64,000 nucleotides of DNA. It comes from JAJDTQ01 sp965204235. GTDB lineage: Bacteria > Desulfobacterota > Binatia > UBA9968 > JAJDTQ01. The stretch spans positions 3,286,001-3,350,000 of the forward strand of contig OZ241979.1 of NCBI GenBank assembly GCA_965204235.1, read 5' to 3'. The translations under genes and the position numbers were made by a program. The notes beneath the pieces were generated by a model that worked only from the letters and a program-made list of their open reading frames with translations, was not told the origin of the DNA and did no database searches. Positions 15,023-22,639 of this stretch are shown piece by piece. The stretch's first letter is position 1; every line of letters begins with the position of its first letter.

Positions 15023-16150
15023 TCACAGGTCTCCCCGGAGCAGGAGCTCCAGCCGGGTCTGCCACGGGGCGAACTCCCGCCGCCACCGTTCGTCCCGGTG
15101 GGCGAGCAGGTAGGCGTGGGCCGCTTCGAGCTCGGCCCGTTCCGGCGCCGAAAGCGCCGCCGGCCCGGCCGCGGCGTCCGCGTCCTTCTCGCAGAACCGT
15201 CTGAGGGCGCGCCAGTGGTCCAGGTTGGCGGCGCCGAAGCGCTCGGTCACGGCCTCCTCCCAGCTCGCCTCCGGCGCGTACGCCGCCGGGTCCCGGGCAT
15301 AGTCGAAGCAGGTGGCCAGGGGAACGAAGCTGAGATCTTCCTGCAGCAGCGGGTTGGCCAGGTGCGCGTGGACCCGCTCCGGGAGCCGCGGGTCCCGGCC
15401 CGTGAGCGGTCCGATGTGCAGCTCGTCGCTCATGGTGAGGTCGTTGACCGGATAGTTGTCCCAGAGCAGCAGCCGGTGTCCGACCCGTTCGCTCACCGCC
15501 TCCATGTGGGCCAGACCGATGCTCCCGGACACCACCTTCGGCCCGGTCCAGAAGCAGCCCACGGAAGCCGGCAGATACCGGCCGACGGTCTCCAGGAACC
15601 TGGGCTCGAAGGCCCCGAAAGTCCGGGCCAGCAACGGGTCGTCTGTATAGTACGAGGGACAGAACCACCACTCCGCGTCCCAATGGGAGGGTTGCCGCTC
15701 CAGCACGGTTTCGAGCCAGAGGGATTCGGCCCTGGCCAGGCTGCGGTCGAACTTCCGGACGTCTTCGGCGTGGGTGAGGTGCGACGGGATGTCGTCGAAC
15801 AGCACGGCAAAGGTCCGTACGCCCCGATCGTACAGCCTCGCGGCCTTGTCGAGCAGGACCTGCACGGGTTCCGGGGCGCTGAAGCGCAGGTCCTTGCCGG
15901 GGTGGAAGCCATAGACGAAGTCGATGCCGCGGCCCCGGGCCGCCTCGACGAGCCCGCAGAGCTCGCGCCACTCCGGTTCCGGGTAGGGCAGCCGCCAGAG
16001 CTCCCGGTGGTACGGGTCGTCCTTGGGGGCGTAGAGGTAGGTGTTCATGCCCCGGGCCGCGCCGAAGGCGAACATGGCGGCGCGGTGGGCGGTGCTCCAC
16101 GGGGGACCGAAGAACCCTTCGACGATCCCCCGCCGTTCGAATGTCCGCAC
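15023..16150 (-). CDS. GH84 family beta-N-acetylglucosaminidase (O-GlcNAcase-like)
   Basis: This protein of about 375 residues reads as a GH84 catalytic barrel without extra domains. Conserved segments are RGIVEGFFGPPWS, MNTYLYAPKDDPYHR, FVYGFHPGKD, the catalytic aspartate pair Asp119-Asp120 (AVLFDDIP), then CFWTGPKVVS, LLLWDNYPVND and LHIGPLTGR. Such enzymes remove terminal GlcNAc through an oxazoline intermediate. No signal peptide is seen, so it probably acts in the cytoplasm. It starts (GTG 16150) 13 bp after the amidohydrolase stop and ends 150 bp before the senA-like gene, all on the same strand. Since SenB normally uses UDP-GlcNAc, a role in processing the GlcNAc part of a selenosugar or its adduct is tempting but unproven. 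Confidence 0.85.
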   Translation of the reverse strand: MRTFERRGIVEGFFGPPWSTAHRAAMFAFGAARGMNTYLYAPKDDPYHRELWRLPYPEPEWRELCGLVEAARGRGIDFVYGFHPGKDLRFSAPEPVQVLLDKAARLYDRGVRTFAVLFDDIPSHLTHAEDVRKFDRSLARAESLWLETVLERQPSHWDAEWWFCPSYYTDDPLLARTFGAFEPRFLETVGRYLPASVGCFWTGPKVVSGSIGLAHMEAVSERVGHRLLLWDNYPVNDLTMSDELHIGPLTGRDPRLPERVHAHLANPLLQEDLSFVPLATCFDYARDPAAYAPEASWEEAVTERFGAANLDHWRALRRFCEKDADAAAGPAALSAPERAELEAAHAYLLAHRDERWRREFAPWQTRLELLLRGDL

Positions 16151-16163
16151 GGAGACCCCGGTG

Positions 16164-17288
16164 TTACTGGCCCAGGTTGTACAACCTCGCACAGTTGTCC
16201 CAGAGGTACTTGCGCTTGGACTCGTCGGAGAACGGCATCTCCAGGAAAGCGTCCAGCGAGTGGGGATACTTCACGTCCAGGTGCGGATAGTCGGTGGAGA
16301 ACACCAGGTTGTCCTCCAGGCCGTACTCGGGCATGTGCCTTGCGGTGACCTCGTCGCATTCGACCGCGCCGAAACACTGGCGCTGGAAGTATTCCAGGGG
16401 CTCCAGCTTGAGATCCGGGTACTCCGCCTTCCCCACCGATTCCATGTAGTCGCCCATGCGCCACAGGAGCCAGGGGAGCCACGAGCAGTTCCCCTCCAGG
16501 AACGCCACGCGCAGTCTGGGGAAGCGTTCCATCACGCCGCCGTAGATCATGTCCGCGCAGGCGAACATGTTGGCCAGCGGAAAGCTCAGGGTGTTGAACA
16601 TGGAGAACGTGGGGATGAACTGGGAGATGGCGGGTTGCGGCTGATACACCCGTCCGGCTTCGTGGAAGCCCACCGGCACGTCGAGGCTCTGGCACACGTC
16701 CCAGAGGGGGTCGTAGTAGGGGTCGCTCCAGCATCGTCCGTTGGTCTGGTTGGGCCGCATGAATATGCCCCGGAAACCCATCCCGGTCACCGTGCGCCGG
16801 GTCTCCGCCACCGCGGCCTCCACGTTCTGGGGCGGCGTCATGGCGACGCAGAGCATCCGGTCCGGCGCGGCTTGCGCGAAGTCGTGGAGCCAGTCGTTGT
16901 AGGCCCGGGATATGGCCGCGGCGAGCTCGGGGTCGAGGCCGTCGATGCCCAGGACGAACAGCCCGCGGGTGGGGAAGAGGAAGGCCAGGTCGAGCCCTTC
17001 CTTGTCCATGGCCATGACCTGGCTCACGCCGTCGAAGCCGCGCTCGGCCACGTCGCTGTACTTCTCCTTGAGCGTGGCCAGGCGGTAGTCCCGGAGGGCC
17101 GGGTCCTCGGGCCGCCGGGGGATGGGGAGGACCTTCCCCTCCACCTCCACGCCCAGGTCGCGGAAGTCCCGTTCCAGTCCCTTGGGCGCCCGGTCCTTGA
17201 ACTCCGGGTCCATGTAGCGCTCCCACAGGTCCGCGGGTTCGAAGACGTGCATGTCCGAATCCATTGCCTTGAAGCCTTGCTTGGCCAT
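16164..17288 (-). CDS. Amidohydrolase-2 family metal-dependent hydrolase
   Basis: This 374-residue protein shows the amidohydrolase-2 pattern: MDSDMHVFEP at the N-terminus (metal region), AYNDWLHDFAQAAPDRM, PVGFHEAGR in the barrel, and FSTDYPHLD near the C-terminus with the conserved Asp. It is longer than the member at 4147-5178 and only distantly alike. GGAGG lies about eight bases before the ATG and a good promoter lies at 17336-17364. It heads the string amidohydrolase, GH84, senA-like, senB-like. Proteins of this type often act on aromatic acids or amides; the substrate here is unknown. Confidence 0.82.
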   Translation of the reverse strand: MAKQGFKAMDSDMHVFEPADLWERYMDPEFKDRAPKGLERDFRDLGVEVEGKVLPIPRRPEDPALRDYRLATLKEKYSDVAERGFDGVSQVMAMDKEGLDLAFLFPTRGLFVLGIDGLDPELAAAISRAYNDWLHDFAQAAPDRMLCVAMTPPQNVEAAVAETRRTVTGMGFRGIFMRPNQTNGRCWSDPYYDPLWDVCQSLDVPVGFHEAGRVYQPQPAISQFIPTFSMFNTLSFPLANMFACADMIYGGVMERFPRLRVAFLEGNCSWLPWLLWRMGDYMESVGKAEYPDLKLEPLEYFQRQCFGAVECDEVTARHMPEYGLEDNLVFSTDYPHLDVKYPHSLDAFLEMPFSDESKRKYLWDNCARLYNLGQ

Positions 17289-17335
17289 CTCCTGGTCCTC
17301 CGTGAGGGTCGGTGGTCTCTGCCCGAATCCTCCGA

Positions 17336-17364
17336 ATCCTAGGCCGTTGCCGGAAGCCTGTCAA
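17336..17364 (-). promoter_or_regulatory. Sigma-70 type promoter for the amidohydrolase-GH84-senAB string
   Basis: On the minus strand a perfect TTGACA (17364-17359) is followed after exactly 17 bp by TAGGAT (17341-17336), four of six -10 positions. A transcript would start near 17329 and give a leader of about 40 bases to the ATG at 17288. It also lies just past the 3' end of the permease gene at 17390, which is read on the same strand. Confidence 0.6.
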
Positions 17365-17389
17365 GGAAGTCCCCGGATCCCGGGACGCC

Positions 17390-18262
17390 TCAACCCTTGC
17401 CCTTCCACGGGATCATCCTGGCTTCCAGCTTCCGCATGCCCACGTCGATGGCGGCGCCGATGACGCCGATGATGATGACGCCCACCAGCACCAGCCCGGT
17501 CTCCAGGAACTTCCCTCCCACCACGATCATGAAGCCGATGCCCACGTCCGCGGCCACCAGCTCCGCGGCCACCAGGGTGCCCCAGCACACCCCCATGGCC
17601 ACGCGCATGCCGGTGAAGATCTCCGGCAGCGAGTTGGGCAGGATGACTCGGAACAGCACCTGGGACCTGGAGGCCCCCAGGGTGTAGGCCGCATGGATCT
17701 TGGACAGGCGGATGCTCTGCACGCCCGAGCGCGCCGCCAGCACCATGATCCACAGCGCGGCCAGGAACAGCAGGATGATCTTGGGCTTGTTGTCGATGCC
17801 GGCCCAGATGATCATCAGCGGGATCAGGGCCAGCGGCGGTATGGGCCGCATGAACTCGACGATGGGGTCGAACAGGCCGCGCATCACCCGCGACAGCCCC
17901 ATGGCGAAGCCGATGGGGACGCCCACGAGACAGCCGAGCGCGAACCCCATCAGCAGGCGATAGACGCTGACCCCCACGTGCTGCAGCAGGTTGTAGCCCC
18001 GGAACCCGTCGAGCAGCGTGCGGGTGAACTGCTGCCACACGTCCGCGGGCGGCGGCAGGAAGATGGGCGTGGTCCAGCGGTTCTCGGCGGCGACGAACCA
18101 CAGCGCCACCACCCCGGCCACGGAGACGACGCTCCAGAAGACGCCGCCCCGGGCGGCCGCGGGGTCGCCGAAGGTCACGGTCTTCCGCGCTTCCTCTCCG
18201 GCCTTGCGCAGTCCCAGCCGGACCAGCGTCCGGCGCACGAGCGTCGGCGTCTCTCCGCTCAT
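17390..18262 (-). CDS. ABC transporter permease, taurine/nitrate/sulfonate type
   Basis: This 290-residue inner-membrane protein has about six hydrophobic spans and the permease EAA-like loop HAAYTLGASRSQVLFRVILP that docks to the ATPase. Sequence such as FMRPIPPLALIPLMIIWAGI is typical of the SsuC/TauC/NrtB group. The ATG overlaps the stop of the ATPase gene (ATGA, 18259-18262), so the subunits are translationally coupled. Together with the next two genes it forms a complete importer. The substrate class (taurine, alkane sulfonate or similar) is from family resemblance only. Confidence 0.87.
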   Translation of the reverse strand: MSGETPTLVRRTLVRLGLRKAGEEARKTVTFGDPAAARGGVFWSVVSVAGVVALWFVAAENRWTTPIFLPPPADVWQQFTRTLLDGFRGYNLLQHVGVSVYRLLMGFALGCLVGVPIGFAMGLSRVMRGLFDPIVEFMRPIPPLALIPLMIIWAGIDNKPKIILLFLAALWIMVLAARSGVQSIRLSKIHAAYTLGASRSQVLFRVILPNSLPEIFTGMRVAMGVCWGTLVAAELVAADVGIGFMIVVGGKFLETGLVLVGVIIIGVIGAAIDVGMRKLEARMIPWKGKG

Positions 18263-19110
18263 GGCGCCGCGGTTTCCTGCCGGCCCATGATCTCCTCTTC
18301 CATTTCCCAGATCATGGCGAGGATCTCTTCGCGCCGGGAGACGAACTCGTCGGTGGCCTTGATGTCGCGCAGGCTCTCCGTCAACCCGCGCCGGGCGAAG
18401 GGAAGGCGGTACTCCCGATGGATGCGTCCCGGTCGGGGCGCCATGACCGTCAGGCGCTGGCCCAGGAACAGCGCCTCCTCCACGCTGTGGGTAATCAGCA
18501 GGATGGTCTTGCCGGTCTCGTTCCAGATCTTCAGCAGCAGCGACTGCATCTTCTCGCGGGTCAGCGCGTCCAGCGCGCCCAGGGGCTCGTCCATGAGGAT
18601 CAGCCCGGGCTCGTTGGCGAGGCAGCGGGCCAGCGCCACCCGCTGCTGCATGCCGCCGGACAGTTCGTACACGGCCTTGTCGCCGAAGCCCCGCAGACCC
18701 ACGGTTTCCAGGTAGTGCTCGACGATGCCGGCCACCTCGCGCCTGGGCCGCCCCTGCATGGCCGGGCCGAAGCCGATGTTGGCGGCCACGCTCATCCACT
18801 CGAACAGCGCGCCCTGCTGGAACACCATGCCCCGCTCCGGGCTCGGGCCGGTGATGAGTTCGTCCATCCGGGCGCGTTCCGGACCGGGTCCGGTGATGGC
18901 GGAAGCGTCGAACCGCGCCGTTCCCGAAGTGGGCGCGAGAAAGCCGGCGATGATGTTGAGCAGCGTGGTCTTGCCGCAGCCGGACGGCCCCAGCACGGTC
19001 ATCATCTCGCCGGGGTCCAGGCGGAAGGAAACGCCGCGCAGCGCTTCCACCTCCCCGCCGTCGGGCAGTTCGTAGATCATGCCCACGTTCTCCAGGGCCA
19101 GACCCGACAT
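18259..19110 (-). CDS. ABC transporter ATP-binding protein, taurine/sulfonate type
   Basis: This 283-residue ATPase powers the importer. Walker A is GPSGCGKTT, the Q-loop region is VFQQGALFEWMSV, the ABC signature is LSGGMQQR, Walker B with the catalytic Glu is LILMDEPLGALD and the switch His is in LLITHSVEEAL. A segment between Walker A and the Q loop (ITGPGPERARMDELITGPSPERG) repeats GPxPER, a small internal duplication. It lies between the substrate-binding protein and permease genes. Confidence 0.9.
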   Translation of the reverse strand: MSGLALENVGMIYELPDGGEVEALRGVSFRLDPGEMMTVLGPSGCGKTTLLNIIAGFLAPTSGTARFDASAITGPGPERARMDELITGPSPERGMVFQQGALFEWMSVAANIGFGPAMQGRPRREVAGIVEHYLETVGLRGFGDKAVYELSGGMQQRVALARCLANEPGLILMDEPLGALDALTREKMQSLLLKIWNETGKTILLITHSVEEALFLGQRLTVMAPRPGRIHREYRLPFARRGLTESLRDIKATDEFVSRREEILAMIWEMEEEIMGRQETAAP

Positions 19111-19165
19111 GGATGCCCTCCCGGGGTTCCCGGCTGCGGTGGCCGGCGCTACGCCTCGACCGGCG

Positions 19166-20191
19166 CTACTTCACCCGTTGCAGGTAGCTCGTGTTGACGG
19201 CGCCGCCGTAGTCGTCCAGGGCCCGGGACATCTGCTTCTGCTGCACGAAGAAGTCCGCGGCGCCCTTGGCCGCGGCCTGCACCGTGCCGCCCATCCAGGC
19301 CGGCGACAACTGCTGGTCCCGGGTCGGGAACGAGAAGCTGCCGGCGCTTCCGAGGTAGCTCTCCACCCGGTCCGGGCTCATTCCCCATCCCCTGGCGATG
19401 GCGTCCAGGTGGGCGGCGGGGTTGGCGGTGAAGGCGCGGTTGGCGTCCTCGGTGACCTGCAGGAACTCCACCACCCGGTCGGGGTGCTCCCGGGCGAACT
19501 TCCGGGTCACGGAGACCACGTCGAAGGTGAGTATGCCGATGTTTTCCTGCTCGGCGCCGGTCATCAACACCTTGCCCCTGGCCGTCATCCGGTCCAGCGG
19601 ACCGCCGAAGGCGCAGCCCACGTCCACCCTTTCGCTCAGGAACGCCGCGGCCGCGTCGTTGCCGCCGCTGACCGGGACGATGGAGACGTCGTTCTCCGAC
19701 AGCCCGTGGTAGGCCAGGGTCTTGAGCAGCTTGTAGTGGGTGATGTTGCCCACCGGCGTGGCGATCCTCTTGCCCTTGAGGGACTCGGCGAAGTTCATGG
19801 CGGTGGAGCGGTCGATCCCGGCCTTTTCATGCGCCACGCAGTTGTCGGCGTCGGAATAGGCCACGGCGATCCCCACCGCCTCCAGCGGCAACCCCCTGCT
19901 GACCGCGACGATGAACGGGATCAGCCCCTGGGAGTAGGCGATCTGCACGCCCCCCGAAGCCATGGCCGCGGACATGTCGTTGCCGGTGCCGAAGGATTTC
20001 CAGGTGACGTCCACCCCCAGCGCCTTGTCGTAGGCCTTCTCCATCTTCGCCACGACGTTCGGCGTGGGCCATTCCAGGAAGTGGGCCACCGTCACCCCGT
20101 CCGCCGCGCCCCCCACGCCGGCCGGCAGGAACAACAGGGCCAGGAGGCTGCCGAGACCCCGTGCAAAGAACGACGTGCGGGCTGCTTTCAT
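19166..20191 (-). CDS. ABC transporter substrate-binding protein, taurine-type (TauA-like)
   Basis: This 341-residue periplasmic binding protein begins with a signal peptide (SLLALLFLPAGVGGAA, cleavage near residue 29). Segments such as GTGNDMSAAMASGGVQIAYS, GIAVAYSDADNCVAHE and GKRIATPVGNITHYKLLKTL are characteristic of TauA-like proteins that bind taurine or small sulfonates. GGAGGT lies seven bases before the ATG, confirming 20191. The start codon overlaps the stop of the preceding DUF4276-like gene, an odd junction that probably marks the edge of an inserted island. Confidence 0.85.
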   Translation of the reverse strand: MKAARTSFFARGLGSLLALLFLPAGVGGAADGVTVAHFLEWPTPNVVAKMEKAYDKALGVDVTWKSFGTGNDMSAAMASGGVQIAYSQGLIPFIVAVSRGLPLEAVGIAVAYSDADNCVAHEKAGIDRSTAMNFAESLKGKRIATPVGNITHYKLLKTLAYHGLSENDVSIVPVSGGNDAAAAFLSERVDVGCAFGGPLDRMTARGKVLMTGAEQENIGILTFDVVSVTRKFAREHPDRVVEFLQVTEDANRAFTANPAAHLDAIARGWGMSPDRVESYLGSAGSFSFPTRDQQLSPAWMGGTVQAAAKGAADFFVQQKQMSRALDDYGGAVNTSYLQRVK

Positions 20192-21045
20192 CGTGATGAC
20201 CTCCGTGTGCAAGGGACGATCCGCCCATGAGCCGGGCGCCGCGCCCACCATGGATGCAGCGTGCCGGGATGCCCGTGTCGAAGCGATTTTTCCCGCACGC
20301 TCGCGGCGTTGATCGCGTCCAGTGGCAATGCGACTTCAATGAGCTTCTTCCTGGTTTTCACATTGTGCTCCGTGACATTCGTTCCATGCCCGGACGGATC
20401 ATTCTCTTCAGCAGTTCCGTTTGATGATGAGTCCAGCGGAAACCAGGTTTGAAGTAACTGTTTGAATCGCAGAAACGCACGATCATGGCAGCGTCTGGTG
20501 CCTGCTTTCAGTGCAAGTTCACGAAAGTATGCAGAGGAGACGGGAAGTTTCCTCGTCGTGCGCAACGCCCATTCAAGCGCTTTCTTCGGATCGGCTGGTT
20601 TGGGGTCGCCTGGATGCCATAAACCCTGTTGTTCAAGGGCCTTGCGTAAATCGGGTTTCCGATTTTCCCAGCCGAGTACGTTGTCGACATGAGGTGAGTC
20701 ACTAAATACCCACGTTTCGAGCTCCGGCTCAATCACGACTGGAGCAGCCCAGTCCAAGATGCCATCACGCCTCAGTTCATCTTCAATCCAGGATTCGAGC
20801 TCGGCGCCGGATGATGCAGGAACTCCGGTCCATTCATAATCAAGTACGATCAATGCGTGTTCGGCATCATTGCGATAAGGAAGCAGTACTTTCATCGGAT
20901 CGTGGCAGCATCCCGGGTCTCTCTCCTGATGTACCGGTGTCTCTTTCGTAATCGGTCGAATACCGAGCGCTTGCGGCCGCTCCAGCAAACCAGATATCGC
21001 CGCTTTCATGTTGCTGTCGGCAACAAGGCATACGAGGTCCATCAT
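20188..21045 (-). CDS. TOPRIM/DUF4276-like partner protein of AAA ATPase (candidate defence effector)
   Basis: About 285 residues from ATG 21045 (or 21042), overlapping the ATPase stop. The N-terminus LVCLVADSNMKAAISGLLER and the segment HALIVLDYEWTGVP place acidic residues as in TOPRIM-like nuclease folds, and IEPELETWVFSDSPHVDNVLGW recalls DUF4276-type partners of AAA ATPases. From memory it also resembles the MAD4 protein of methylation-associated defence systems; I cannot check this. The last 60-70 residues become G+C-rich and run into the tauA start, suggesting that the native stop was lost at an insertion junction. Base composition is near 50% G+C, well below the surroundings. Confidence 0.6.
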   Translation of the reverse strand: MMDLVCLVADSNMKAAISGLLERPQALGIRPITKETPVHQERDPGCCHDPMKVLLPYRNDAEHALIVLDYEWTGVPASSGAELESWIEDELRRDGILDWAAPVVIEPELETWVFSDSPHVDNVLGWENRKPDLRKALEQQGLWHPGDPKPADPKKALEWALRTTRKLPVSSAYFRELALKAGTRRCHDRAFLRFKQLLQTWFPLDSSSNGTAEENDPSGHGTNVTEHNVKTRKKLIEVALPLDAINAASVREKSLRHGHPGTLHPWWARRPAHGRIVPCTRRSSR

Positions 21046-22337
21046 CCAAGGACTCCACTCGCAAGCAAAGTGCCTGGATCGATGACTCCCCGGCAATCTC
21101 GCAAGCGCGGGTGTGCAGGGCCTGCGACGACGTCTGTGCCGCTTTTATCGTCACGAGCGAAGCAGAGTATCTGCTCGACGCTGGCGAGGCGGACGACGTC
21201 GGGCAAATGGCTCGCCAGTAAAACCTGGGCGTCATAGACGGATGAAAGAGACTGAAGGATCGTTTCCACGTTACGAGGGTGTATGTCGTTCTCTGGCTCC
21301 TCGATCAAATAAGGACCGGTGGGGTCGGACAGGTACGCGATCAGTGTCAACGCGAGGAATCGAAGGGTGCCGTCCGAAACCAACCAGGATGGCGCTTCCA
21401 ATCCATTGCGGTAGTGAATCATCAGGTAAGAATGCATATCTTCTGGCCGGTGCCGGACCGTGACCTGATCGATGTCCGGTAGTGCCTCGCGGACGTGCAT
21501 CAACCAGTCAGCATAGCGGTCGGGGCGTTCGGTCCTTACTTTCTCCACGATATGGGGCAGGTTCGAGCCGTCGGGAAGATAGGTGTCGGACTGACCGGGC
21601 GGGCTGGGCCGGCGAATGATCTCGCTCGACAGGGCGATACGTTGAACACCTTCGCTCAGCATCTGCTTGACCTGAGCGGCAACCGGAAAAAGCTCCGTGT
21701 CCGGGGGCAGTCTGTACAGAGCGGACTCACTGGTGGGGACACGAAACTGGAAAGATCGTTCGGAGGTTTCAGGACGGAAGGTCACCTTTAGAGGATCGCT
21801 TTCCCGGAAAACTACCTTTCTCCAGCCCGTGGGTGAGCGTTTTTTCGGATCGACCATGATTCCTTCGGGGGGATCGGGCGGACTCGGGAACTGCGACCGC
21901 ATGCATTCGGTTCCGGTATTCTTGTCTGGTTTAATCCAGAGGGTCTCCCGGGCGATGCGGTAGGGCTCGGACACCTCCACTGCGATTTCGTAGCGACATA
22001 CGCGGTTCGTCTCGTCCTTCGGGTGCTCTCGAAGCGCATTGGGAACGGTCGTCTCGATGGCTAGTTCGAAGGACGTACCACGCCGCATCCAGGTAAGGTG
22101 CTGTGGATCGGTGGCGCGGAATGAATGATCGCCCATGATCGCGTGCTTGAGATCATGCCGTTGCAAATCGCCAAGGAAGGCCAACACGTCGAGAAACGCT
22201 GATTTTCCGCTGGCGTTGGGACCGACCAGGACGTGGAAGGGGCCTAGTCGCTGCGAGACGTAGCGCAGAGAGCGGAATCCGAGGGCCTCGATCCGGGTCA
22301 CGATCAGTCCGGAACCCATGGTTTGCGAGGTGTTCAT
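21042..22337 (-). CDS. AAA15-type ATPase (OLD/RecF-like), candidate defence ATPase
   Basis: This 431-residue ATPase has Walker A GPNASGKS (near residue 43), the signature-like VSDGTLRF, Walker B YLIEEPENDIHP and a sensor His in LLASHLPDV. This is the SMC/RecF-like plan of OLD-family and COG4637-type ATPases, but without a fused TOPRIM domain; that part may be supplied by the overlapping downstream gene. The ATG at 22337 has GGAGGCGGG upstream. Codon use and base composition are lower in G+C than both neighbours, so recent acquisition is likely. No methyltransferase or other defence gene is nearby. Confidence 0.75.
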   Translation of the reverse strand: MNTSQTMGSGLIVTRIEALGFRSLRYVSQRLGPFHVLVGPNASGKSAFLDVLAFLGDLQRHDLKHAIMGDHSFRATDPQHLTWMRRGTSFELAIETTVPNALREHPKDETNRVCRYEIAVEVSEPYRIARETLWIKPDKNTGTECMRSQFPSPPDPPEGIMVDPKKRSPTGWRKVVFRESDPLKVTFRPETSERSFQFRVPTSESALYRLPPDTELFPVAAQVKQMLSEGVQRIALSSEIIRRPSPPGQSDTYLPDGSNLPHIVEKVRTERPDRYADWLMHVREALPDIDQVTVRHRPEDMHSYLMIHYRNGLEAPSWLVSDGTLRFLALTLIAYLSDPTGPYLIEEPENDIHPRNVETILQSLSSVYDAQVLLASHLPDVVRLASVEQILCFARDDKSGTDVVAGPAHPRLRDCRGVIDPGTLLASGVLG

Positions 22338-22639
22338 TGTGGTTTCCCGCCTCCATGGCAACAGGTTGATGGGAGTCCGGTGAGTCGTCCCCCCATCCCG
22401 GCTTCCTGGGTGCCGACGACCCTGTGGGGTACCTTTAATTTCAACTACAATTCTGGCCGGAGTGCAACCCCGACCTTCCGGACGTAACGCTCCCTCTGCC
22501 TGGTTTTCTCTTCCCGCCCCGGTCGTTTGCCCCCGGTTCCCAAAAACCCTATCCTGAAGGGATGCTTCTCGCGCTTGGCCGTGAAGGAGTCGGTGCCCTG
22601 CACCTCAAGTCGGCTGCATTGGATTTCAGGGAAACCGTT
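22338..22639. other. Intergenic region with A+T-rich patch between divergent genes
   Basis: No gene is seen. A patch at 22433-22452 (CTTTAATTTCAACTACAATT) is much richer in A+T than its surroundings and includes a TACAAT -10-like hexamer at 22446-22451, but no convincing -35 box lies 16-18 bp upstream on either strand. It marks the right side of the lower-G+C island. Confidence 0.35.
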
